Positions 46,638 to 58,700 of a stretch of 64,000 nt of DNA are shown here, piece by piece (the stretch's first letter is position 1; every line of letters starts with the position of its first letter). The notes below the pieces were generated by a model. It ran no database searches, was not told the origin of the DNA, and saw only the letters and a list, made by a program, of their open reading frames with translations. Made by a program: the position numbers and the translations under genes. This stretch comes from Ectobius pallidus (Eukaryota > Arthropoda > Insecta > Blattodea > Ectobiidae): positions 151,726,778 through 151,790,777 of the forward strand of contig CAXKWD010000009.1 in assembly GCA_964059195.1 (NCBI GenBank). Reading direction: 5' to 3'.

Positions 46638-47399
46638 TGCAGTGAATATTAAAAATATATTGCATGTAACTTTATTAAAACTTCGTTCATAAGTGAAACA
46701 GGTTCACTTCTCTTACCACGAAAGTTCATTTCATTCACAAATCAATCACATGGTTTTCTTCAAGAGAAAAAATCTTAATTAAACTTATTTATATGAATGC
46801 AAAGCTAGTAATTAATAAAATGCATAATTACACAACAACAATGCACAAAGGAACAATTATTTTCTGCCTCCTCTAACAAACAGTTTGGTCGAAATGTTAT
46901 TGCAAAGATTTAACTCCATCTAATTGTGAAGCAGATGATGGCGATGTCAGTATCCTTGTGCGTGCAGGCGTTGGGTCACGTCATCTTGTATTACGTGACA
47001 TAAAAAACTCATCTACGATATTATAAGGGATGTTTCAGCGGTGACCAGGCTGAAGAGCTGTTTCCTGATTGGTTGATTTTGCCCAACACATATAAATTAA
47101 TATAATATAAATATCCTAGGCAGTTCACATGGCCCGCTTTTCTCAGGACAGTTCCAGTTTTTTGCAAAAGTTTTATTGGGGATGCTCAGACATTGTATTT
47201 TTTAATGGTGTTGACTTTTGACAAGTATCAGAGGAAGTGATAACGAGGCAAAAGTAATTTGAGAGCTCAAGACTAAGGTAAATTTTTAAATGTTCACTAC
47301 TGTAAATTTTGTTGATGAAATTTTTGTCCCCAGGATTTTCCCAAACTTTTAAAATATATTCCATTTTTATATTTAAATATTATTTGGACACACTAATAA

Positions 47400-47835
47400 A
47401 TGAGCCTCTGTAACATTGGAAAACACCAAACTTCTCACCTGACTGCGTAATATTGAAGGTGAAGAATTCATTTAAATTGTAGAAAGGATTTATGGCAAGC
47501 CAGTCATACAATCTGTTCCTGAAAATTTTCATAGGTAAGTTTTGATAATTTGTAGGCAATTTATTAAATAATTTCTGTCCAATTATTTGATAGCTATTTA
47601 AGGATTTCGATAATCTATGGTGCGATATATAAATGTGACTGTTGGATCCAGTATTATACGAGTGTATATTGTTTCTACATTGAAACTCCAATAGATAATT
47701 CTTTGTATAGATTAAAACTGAATATATGTAAAGATTTACTACTGTTAAAATTTTGAGTTGAGAAAAGAGCGGTCTACAGTGTTCACGGTGCCCTGCTCCA
47801 GTTATAGCCCTGATAGCCTTTTTTTTGCAACACCA
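47400..47835 (-). mobile_element. LINE ORF2 C-terminal remnant
   Basis: KKAIRAITGAGHREHCRPLF, then NIHSYNTGSNSHIY, then GQKLFNKLPTNYQNL and FYNLNEFF: CR1/Jockey C-terminus in one open frame. Confidence 0.75.
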
Positions 47836-48370
47836 ATATGCTACTATATATGTATTTAGTTTCGATATAACATTATTTATTGAATAGACATTTCAATCGA
47901 GACATACTTTGTTATGAGGGAAGCGAGATGGTATGGAACGTGGGCTATGGTTTTGAAGGGACAGTCCACCGTCACTGAAAATCAGGCCTGGAAATCTGTT
48001 TGCATCATGATCAATCATCACCGGTAAACCATGGCGAGTATAGAAGACTGCGACTAGTAACTTAATGACTATTGTTGCTATCTTAGTGACTACACCGCTA
48101 GAATCAATATTTCTTGGTAACAAAATATTGTAACTTTTAAATCGTTTAAATAGGTCAGTCGACAGTACAAGATGCTGGGTTTGTAACTCATCAACACTGC
48201 TGAGTGTAGAGTGGGGGGCACTTTATTCAAATTAGCCGTAGGCTACATAATTAATCAAATAAATAGTGGAGTTTCATCATTACTGTAGAAAGTAATTTTC
48301 ATTTGAGAATCTTCACCAATACTTCCTTCATTAGTGGGTGTTTTTATTGTCATCCATTAAAACCAACATA

Positions 48371-48861
48371 CAGGGTCTTTATTATAAGTTGAGACCGGGC
48401 GACCGGTGTTTTCACTCTCCGCTACGGAGTCCGCATTAGCCTCCGGTGACGCGTGCGCGGCTTCCCTGCTTAAAGTGTAGGCTATATAAAGTATTACATA
48501 TCTTACCTTATAACATATGTTGGAAGTGTCGTCCTTCCTGTGTTATACAGGCATTGTATCTGGAAACCACATTCTGGCTGACGCGAGTGAGTTCTTCCAC
48601 TGTAATGCCCCTAATTTCATTCGTAATGTTTTCTTTCAGCTCCTCCAATGTGTGAGGATTTGTTCGATAAACCTTATCTTCATCACGTACAGCAGACTCG
48701 TACTTAAAATAATGTTTACACACAAAAATACAATGCTGCAGCGAAATGGGTCTCACCATGTTGACACTTTAACAATAACTGCACGTGCCGATGTTGCATC
48801 GAGGTCAGACCGGCTGCACACGCCTTCCGTCGCCCGGTCTCAACTTATAATAAAGACCCTG
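48371..48861 (-). mobile_element. Tc1/mariner-superfamily deletion derivative
   Basis: Ends CAGGGTCTTTATTATAAG / CTTATAATAAAGACCCTG with TA flanks. On minus, KVYRTNPHTLEELKENITN and RYNACITQEGRHFQHML are the C-terminus of an IS630/Tc1-type transposase. The catalytic part is deleted. Confidence 0.8.
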
Positions 48862-49319
48862 TATTACTTTAAAAACCTAATTGTAAGAAATAAGGGCTAA
48901 TTTATTGGTCATTTTTTACCTCTGCCCATACCATAGGTACTATAGGCTAGGTAGAGGAAGTATTGTTTTCGACCCCCAAATTCGAAGTTGAGTATTTTAA
49001 CATAAATACATGTTTTGAGGTCCATGAATCCAAAAATACTATTTTTAGGAAACATGTCTCTGTGTCTGTGAACAGCCGAGCTCCAGAACGGAAAATTGTA
49101 TGAAAACAAAATCTTGTATTTGGGTTCGGTACCTTCTGAGGATGTGCACGAAGATTGTGACAACTTTCTCTTATTTTAAGGGGATTTTACATAAAGAAAA
49201 TTTTCGTTTTTTGCAATTTTCTTGATAATGGCTCTAACAATTTTGTTTAGAATTTTATACATGGGATTCTTATACCAAAAATTCTCTGAAGGGTAGTTAT
49301 AAACCACCCACTGCTTGTA

Positions 49320-49540
49320 GAAATTCAATTTTGCCTGGTAAACGATAAAGCTTTGCATCAGGTTGAAACAACTGAATCTTATTCCATATCAGAATGTGAA
49401 GTGAGAAAAATGTATTGTCCTTGCTTAGGGTAAAGAAAGTTATATGAGTACATTAATCAGATTTTAATTACGTTGTGTATCCTTCAGGGATGCAATGTGA
49501 TGTGGTAACAACATTCTCTTCATTTTTACAACCAATTTAC
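49320..49540 (+). repeat. dispersed repeat, inverted relative of 24520-24760
   Basis: GCTTTGCATCAGGTTGAAAC and ACAACATTCTCTTCATTT blocks shared. Lies just below the last decarboxylase exon. Confidence 0.55.
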
Positions 49541-49644
49541 ATGAAGAGAATGTCATACATAATTCATTACACTTAAGATTGATGCTTTACATAGAATTTT
49601 ATTTGCGTGAACGTACATTAGAGGCATAACAATGGTGTGTCTGG

Positions 49645-49703
49645 TTATTGGCTGCATCCAACAATACTGTCAGCATGTCTTTTGATGACATTCCATGCAA
49701 AGT
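49645..49703 (-). CDS. decarboxylase-like gene, last exon
   Basis: After a pyrimidine-rich acceptor ending CTTTCAG, the phase-matched reading is HFAWNVIKRHADSIVGCSQ then TAA. The spacing W..I...A fits the final helix of AADC (AWEHI..LA). Found by splice phase and family pattern, too short for an ORF search. Confidence 0.75.
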
Positions 49704-52700
49704 CTGAAAGTAGAAGACAGTTGTGTTATAACATGCATTCAGCTTAAAATTGTAAAATTGTAAAAATTACAACGAAGTTATTAAAAACCGTGGCACAACT
49801 GAATAATAAGATTAAAACTTTAAAACACTTAAGCACCACTTACGTCAAACATAAAATTAGTAGGACATGTTTCGGGAGACCTTCTCCCATCCTCGGCTAC
49901 TGGTCTACTGGCATGTCGGACTCTCGGCTAGCCGAGAGTCCGACATGCCAGTAGACCAGTAGCCGAGGATGGGAGAAGGTCTCCCGAAACATGTCCTACT
50001 AATTTTATGTTTGACGTAAGTGGTGCTTAAGTGTTTTAAAGTTTTAATCTTATTATGCATTCAGCTTGTCTTATCGTGCTTTCCATTATAACTATCAGTT
50101 CAACACATTTCACAACTTCCTCTACGATGTGTACGTGACTTTTCCCAAATAAACCCCTAGTGTTATCCAGTCAAACTAGTGCATATGTTGATTGATGTAA
50201 TGGGGCATGCTGATTGTACTGAAAAATATATATATATATGTTGATTGAGCAGTTCCGAAGCAGTGTTAATCACATCTATGGTGATAAGTAGAGGGCAGAT
50301 TTCTATGACCTAAAAAATAGGATATATGCATGCATTTATGACCGAAAAAACATTAAAATATGACCAATAAAATTTAAAATATGACTTTACCACTTACACA
50401 TTGTGTAGCCTATACAGGGTGTTAATGAATAACACCGAAATATTTTACCTGTGTATAGAGGGGACATAGACAAGCAACTTTTATTAGAAGATTTTTGCTC
50501 TATGGATTCAATTCTTCCTGTTATAACATAAAATCTCCCAAGGATATGCACGCCACTGACTTCTAATACTTGAAATGATGGGAAACAAAGGAACAGTGAA
50601 TATTGTGTAGTGGTCGGGAAAATTGTAAAAAATGACGATCGATATCTTACAACTCTGAGGGAAAAAAAGACAAACGAAATATTTTTGTTAGGTCTGGAAT
50701 TAGGAATAAAAACATAATGCAGTGGCGGGCAATCATGTGATTAGTCAATAAATTTTGCAGACTATGAAAATTCTAAATTATGGTATAGCGGTTGATGAAT
50801 TATTAAGAATCAGGTTTTTATCGATCGCTAAGAAGGCATGTAGTCAAATTTAATGAAAATTTTACCCCTATTTCGCTCAATTATTGAGTTATGAGCACCA
50901 AATTTTAAGGACTTAAATGCCCTGTAGTATACACATTTTACGTCATAGAGCAAAAATGTCCTAATAAAAATTGCTTGTCTATGTCCCCTCTATACACAGG
51001 TAAAATATTTCTGTGTTATTCATTAACACCCTGTATATTTTTTTAAGTTTGATTACAATACATTTTATTAAAATATAGTGTAAATTATTTAAAATATTTG
51101 TAAATTCTCAAAAAGTATCATTATAATGCAAAATTTACAAAATATGATATGAAACTTCAAAATTTCTTTAATATGCACACAAATATGCCGAAAATATGAC
51201 CTAAATATAAATATTCATACTAAATATGCTACAATAGTTTAAAATTTCCTAAATATGCAGTTATATGCACAATAAAAGCCGTTCCATTTTCCCCAGGATG
51301 CTTGGAATCGGGTTTAAATTAGTCGGAAACCTGAAATAATGCAAAGGGGAAAAATATGGCATCTCATAGAAATCCACCCCCTAGTGATAACTAATTTAAT
51401 TTTAATTACCGATATTAGACAATGGGGTGAGATGTTGCGAAGCCCCTTCCAATCAGAAGGAAGTAATATTGATAATAGACCTAAATACCACTCGACGGGG
51501 TATAACAAAATTCCAGTAGCTGACCATAGTAAATGAGTTGACTTAAATACATTTCAAGAATCCACATACCCGTTTTTACGTAGGCTTGTATTATCAACTG
51601 TCAGAATTGCTCAGGGATATCCTTTATGCATGTGTTAACTTCTTGAAACATGGCCTACCAAAATAATGGTAAGTGCAACAACAAAGTGAACAGTATGATT
51701 CATAAGAACGCTGTTGTCCAAATGCACCTTGAAGTTGGTTTTTTAATTTTCGCTTTCGTTCAAGAGTTACATGCGAAAAACTAGCAGAAAGCATTAACTT
51801 TTGGACTATCAAAGCATGAGGTTTTGTTATTACATTTCAATGGTGAAAGTGATTGCAAGGTGGCCTTGCCCTAAAACCATAGCAACCAGGAAATACACTT
51901 ATTTCAGCAAAAAGCATGGAATTATTAATCGTTTTGATTTTGTTAGCTTACTCTGCTTGATTTATTTGTTTAAGACATAACAGCATGCAGAGGTCTGAAT
52001 TTTTTACACAAGTGGATGGAAGGCATCATGAATGTAGGCATAAATGGGAAAACATAGATCGATCTGCACGAAACTTATTGATGGGAGTTTTTTTGAGGCA
52101 GGAAACTCGAATCTGAGGTCATTTTTTGCCCAGACAGCAATTTTTAATCTTGAAGCCAGATTTTTTGCTTTTTCAATATTGATAATTTTAATTATTATGT
52201 ATGATTTGTGTGTGTTTGTTAATAAATACAATGATTTAATTAGTTTTCTTTTGAATATTCAGAAATGAAGTCACTAAACACGGGCAACTAAGCTGTGGAC
52301 CAGATAATACTTATGGCTAAATCATAAACATGGTCTCAAAATGCAAAAAAACATTTTATATTTATGTATAAAGTATATCCTTACGTATGTCGTCTTCAGT
52401 AGTGTCAGCGTAGTCAATGTACAGACGGATGATGAATTTTCCCTTTACTCTTGTTGGAGTCAGATGAATTTCCCTTTCTTGTTGTATACAGTTCCAGAGT
52501 TTTTCAGTTAGCTTGTTGTCATCATCGCATTTAACTCGGAAGGCGACCAGACCTAGCTGTACATGACACAAGTTCTAATTAGAAATCGAGCGTAACTTTA
52601 TGCTTCCCTGTGACCTTTACAAGTGGAGGTTTAAGGAGCTAGATTAGTTTTGTTACACTTATTTTCCAAGAGAGGACAGAGGGACAGGTGAAAAGCCCTC

Positions 52701-55700
52701 GTAGGAAACTAAGGTTGTACTTGGACGTGTCTAGAGGCTCTAATTTAGGCTTGGGGTTCTTTAGCATATTGTAAATCTACTTCATAGCCCCTCTGTGCCC
52801 AGGATTTTTACGTCCTGAAAAATCTATTGACTGTGGCAGGATTTGATCCCATGACCTTCAGATCTAGAGGTGGACACGCTCCCTCTACACCACTGCGACC
52901 AACACCGTGCCAGTCGTTGCAAACTTTAATTGCCTGTTTTCTCAGTTTCAATTTGCGTGTTATTTAATAAAATTCAAATTCTATCTCCTGCCAAAAAAAT
53001 AGAGGTATTACTGTGAATTGTACTTCATAATATGTGTAATGAAATTCCTAAGATTTTCTCTATATATTTTATAACTTTAAAAATTAAGTTATATTTAGTA
53101 TCATCATGTTATGCATGTAACATTTTTTTAAATACAAACTATTAGTAATTTTGTGAAATAAAAAATTCAGGTTCATTTTTTAATATCTGTCAGAGGAGAT
53201 AGATTTCAATTAATATTTCAAACAACAAAAAAACGCAATATTGAACTGTTGAGGTTTATACGTGTTTCAAAGTATTTCACATTATGTGTGACTTGAGGCT
53301 TACCGTTGTTGGCAACTCAAAGTAAGGTGACGGTACCATGAGATGGGAGAGTGTGGCATCTCTAGTATATGGACACATCATTTGGTAGCATTTGTGATGT
53401 ACCTAGTTATATGAACAGAGGCGTTGGTAATTTAGTTGTGAGTGGATATGACAAGGTGTGAGCAGCATTCTTGCATCAAAATAATCACCATCTGAGGGAG
53501 AAATGTCAGAGAATACCACAAGGAGCTGATGGAAGTTTTCACTAGCCTACATCCAGGGTGTTCTACTTATAAGTGTAATAACAGAAATTCTTATAATCCA
53601 AATGGGTTAAGAAGAGATTGTGAATTTCTAATTGATTTTTGTTGTTAATTTTACAAGAGTCATGCATTGCGCCCGTGTGCAGATCATTTCATCAGAGAAT
53701 TCTGTCGACAAACACAATTGTAGGCCTACACCAACTGGATTCCCCTAAATGGAATGTTTGGTGTGGGATCTTATATGCTGTACCTTAACTCCCAGATGGA
53801 AATATTCCTTGCAAGATGGATCACATAGTCTGCCAGTTCACTAGATGATTTCTTCCTATGGGGTCTACAAGACACCAGTACGTGATTTCGAAGACTTCAA
53901 AAAAAATTGACGCCGCTGTCAACAATGTCACACCACAGATGCTTCATAACACACGGGTCGAGGTTGAATACCGGCTGGACATTTCCCATGCCAGTAATGG
54001 CAGCCATGTTGAGGTTTATCGGTTTTAAGGTAACAAAAATTCCCGATTCTTTGTAGTAATTGCTTTCATCTGTACATTCGTATTAGTTTTATTATACTTA
54101 TAAGCGGGACACCCTGTATATAGGAGAGTGATCGAGTAGGGGTGGCCAATAAGAAAATTAAAAAGTGGAAGAAATACACGGAGAGCTCTGATTGGTTGTC
54201 TGAGAACTTACCGCATGATTTATAATTTCAAAGCGTTTGTCTTGCTTCATGAGCGCTTTGAAGACGTTAGCAAAACAACACGTCTTCCTGAGGAGCAGCT
54301 GCAGACCTTCAATGCCGTACGATCGCATCACGTACCACAGCTTCAGAGCTCGAAATCTGTGACTCATGTGTAGCCGTAGGTCATTAGAATCTTCACCATA
54401 CTTTATGAACGGTGCTTTAATGTGTAATGCAGCGATGTGTTTCTTCTTATCCTTAACAAACAGACACCCGCTGTCGAGGTGCGCTAGCAGCCCTTTGTAT
54501 GCGTTCACATTCACTGAGTCACACAACTCGATTCCTTCCATTAGATATCTGAGCTCAGGGCAGAGGAAGAAGTTCCCAGCGAGAGCTGCGTCTACATGAA
54601 ACCAGACGTTGTGGCGACGACATACTTCTCCCATCTCTTTAATCTTGTCAAAGGCCACCAGACTCGTTGTTCCAAGATTTCCGACTACAAAGAATGGCAC
54701 TAAACCCTTTTTCATGTCTTCTTCCATTGCCTACAAAGAACAAGTCAAATCTTTACACAGGCGATGAGATCAATTGGCACTATGGCCCTGGGGTAAACTC
54801 AGCCTCTAACACAATCCTTCATGTCCTGAATGTACAAAAATCTGGAAGCCTCAATCTCCTAGAGTTCTAAGGGCCTGTATGGGATCACTTTACTGGATGG
54901 GTCATTCTCCAAAAAAGGGCAGATTTCAAAGTTAGATATTTTTTAAATTTTATTTTTGTCAGTGTAATTTTTTATGCAATATTTCATTCTGCAGTGTACT
55001 ACTGAGGTACTAGTCCTAATTACTGAATGGTATTTTGCATTAAATTAACAAGGTTAGAAAATGACACATTCACGAAGGTGAGAAAATAGTAACCGAGTGA
55101 GAATTATATTAAATTTACTGCATCAAATGTCACTTAATGTAGACAACTTTTTATTTATCTATAATAGATTATCACCTTTAAATCAAAACATGATATATTG
55201 TCATAAACTATTACGCTATACCGGTATCTTCTTGAAACAAAAATAATAAAGACACACAGTCAAATATGAACATCAAGCACTAAAAAGTAAATAATATTTG
55301 TCATAAGGACATCAAACATTTTTACCGGTCAATTAGGTTTTCATATCATTGCTGGATTATTTAACAGTGGCTAATCAAGTACACCAACTACATCTGAACC
55401 TTCAGCGATAAATATGTCGTCAATATTTGGGAAGATAGGCCCTCTCTTGACAACCGTCATTGCCAACATGTTACCAATCTGAGACAGGTATTTATATTTC
55501 TTAACTATCGTACCTTACCAGCTATACTACTCATAGATCATACGTGTCTAGATCTTGCTGGAATTTTGAAACTATTTTTCAACTAAGTTAGTTTTGTAAC
55601 TTCACCAAAGAGCAATTTCTTTTTCACTTCAGGTGATAAGTCCATAAGGTCTTTCAGACCTTTTGCAGGTATGTCTTTCTTTACTTCTTACAATCTGTGT

Positions 55701-58700
55701 ACATCTGAACTTTTTCTCACATGCTTTCAGTTTATTTTCTATTTCTTAATTTTGTTTATCAGGAGAGCTCTGTTTTTTTCGTAATTTCTTGTCTTTGACT
55801 TCATTATTTTCACTTGGACCAGGTGGTGGTGTACTTTCCTCTAAGGGTCTTTTCACATTTGGTCACTCGTGACGGTCACCACTAGTATTGCCAATAGTAG
55901 CTACATGATAAATCAATTTGTAATCGCTTTTGACATCCCAAATGGCAGGTCGACATTCCACTTCACTTATAAAATCTTCAGTATTAATCAAATCTAAACT
56001 CGTAGCTGAATAACCAGTTTCACTGAGCTCAATTATTATATAACTGAACTAGCTTAAAAGACCCGGCGTCGCCCGGGTTTTGTATTTCGTAATTGGAAAT
56101 TAACTTATGAAGGATTTTCAATGTTAAATTCTAGGTCCTTATATAGGCATTTATAATTTGAAATAGGAAGAACGACTTATTACACTCAAACTATTCCCTC
56201 AGAAAACGCTTGATATAGATTTTTATGAGTCATAGAGGATCTAGAATTTTGCATCGCATCGCTTGTACAGTGCACAGCAAGCCTGGTAGAGGTTTAAATA
56301 AGAAGAAACAGAAATTCCAGTAACATAAAATTGTAATATCGAGGCGGGAAATTTCCCACTCTTATGTTACCATAAAACCGTTTTGGAGATGAAATTAAAC
56401 AGCAAGCATTATCACTTTCATACTTCTCTCTCCAAAAACCTGCGATATAATATAATAATATACACATTACCATACCTCGTTTTGTTTTCTCTATGTCCAG
56501 GGTAGAGAAAGTTATGTGATTCCATTATTTTAGTGGATTTCATTCTGTAATATTTATTTATAACATTAATTATTTTGATAACTTCTCTTATTTGTCAAAA
56601 GTGCATTTCATTTGTTTTTTCCAAGCCCATCTGATACCATTTGGCAACAATATATTCTGTGAATTTGTTTTGATAATTCTATGTAAAAAGGGATTAAGTA
56701 TTTTCAAAAACATTTAATTTTTGGCATTTAGAATCAGAATTTTTCAAAATCCTTTCTTAGTGAGCATCTACATTACGAAACGAAGGTACTATCAAAATTT
56801 CAAGTCTCTACCTGTTATAGTTTAGGCTGTACGTTGATTCCTGTCAGTCAGGATAAAGCCTTTTATATATATAGAGATTATGTACTTGCACTGTTGGCAA
56901 TCATAATAAAGTGACTGTGCAGTGACCACCAATTTTCTCATCCTTATTTTAATATCATAAAACTTCTTGGTTCTTTTCCATCTCTTCTAATCTTTCTCTG
57001 TTCACGTTGAGTCATGCCATGAGTCAGTTTTATTTTCCTGCGCACTTCTTTCCTTGCATGGTATTCCTCTCTTTCACTTTTCTTTCATTTCTCGTACCTG
57101 TATCTAATTGGATTGTTGCTTATTGCTTCCCTCTTTTCTTTTCTTTTGTTTGCCATTACCCTATTTAATTACTGTAAAAAATAAAGCCTACATTTAGTGA
57201 ACTAGTTATTTGCTATACAAGTTTTAAACATCAGGCCATACTGATTCATACGATTTTATTATTATTATTCTTTATTCATTCCACTGCTTTTACAGGTATT
57301 AAAACGATGTCATCGGCTTTTAGCAAGATGACACCGTTAAATTTAAACAGAAATATTTAGTATACTGCGGTACTGCGGTACTGTAGTACTCAAGATGACC
57401 GCTTTTTGCATACAATCCCTCACGTACTCTGAGATCTTCAAGTCTTTCAGTCTCTTCATTAGGGTCTTCGGTACAAGTCCTGTTGAGGAGATGATTAAAG
57501 GCAGCACAATGACTTTTTCTTGCCTCCAGAGTTGTCGAACCTCTTCAGCCAGGGGTAAATATTTGGTTACTTTTTCATTTTCACACTGCTCTAAATTGTG
57601 AGTATTTGGTATGCCAATGTCTATAAGATATGTGGTCCGGTTGTTTTTATCTATCAACACTATGTCTGGTCTATTGTGAGTTATTGATCTGTCAGTAAGT
57701 ATGGATCTGTCCCAATATAATATATGTGAGTCGTTTTCCAGAACCACATCGGGAATATATTGATAATAGGGAACAGTATTCAGCACCAAGCTGTGTTGAT
57801 GTGCCAGAGTCTGGTGTACAATTTTTGCCACTTGATTGTGCCGTGTCAAATATTCTTTCGCCACAAGCGCCTGGCAAGCACCCGTAATTTATTATTATTA
57901 TTATTATTATTATTAAACAATAACTAAGTCATGAAATTATTAATAATTTATGAATTTCAATTCATATTTCTGTTATCAAAGTTAAGAAATTCTACCCACC
58001 GAGGGTAAGTCAATAAGTATCCGTAACTTAATTTCTTTTTTAAATTTATTGCAATAAAAATACAAAACATTCGAGTATATCATTTTTCAACGTAGAATCA
58101 TGGCTAATTTGCATCTGGTTTGTCTGAATCATGAAACGCACTTGCTCACTAGTGGATGTGGATGGGAATCCTTCACACTTGTCAGCCCATTTTTAAACTG
58201 TTCAATCCATTCGTACATGCTTTGTCTTGTTAAAACACTGCTCCCATATCGTACGGAAAGTCTTCAATGTATTTCGGCTCCTGGTATACCTTCAGACGAC
58301 AATAATAAACGGATCACTGGACACTGTTTTTCTTTGGTGCAAACGCTGAGCGGTGCAGTCACGTTTAATGTGCAACAGCGCAACATGCAATGGAGTCATA
58401 ATAGTCAAACATTCCACAAACAGAGACAAATGAACATGTCGACATGTGCGAGCACAAAGTGGTACAGCCAACCTACGAAAGATCAAACAGAAAGTGACTT
58501 ACTTTTTCCAGAGTACAGCCACGTAAACAGCAGATGTCGTCTGTGTCGAGACTGCGGTACTTGACCATGCTCATTATTGCTGCCTTCTCCATACTGCTGT
58601 GAGCTTCCTTGGAGAAATAAGTGACTAGCTTGGGCAGGAACATGTTGTCGTGCAGGTCTTCTTGCCCACCCTTAAGGGCTTTAATGCTGTGATGTCTTGC

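Larger units (their letters stand above)
49733..50067. mobile_element. palindromic ribozyme element with 13-bp target duplication
   Basis: ATGCATTCAGCTT at 49733-49745 and 50055-50067. A 57-bp unpaired tail (49746-49802), then arms 49803-49929 and 49930-50054, perfectly inverted around GGCTAGCC. In the last intron of the decarboxylase-like gene. Confidence 0.88.

Noticed and set aside
57889..57915. CRISPR-like or regulatory repeat
   Set aside because: Plain TTA microsatellite; no spaced palindromic repeats anywhere in the window.
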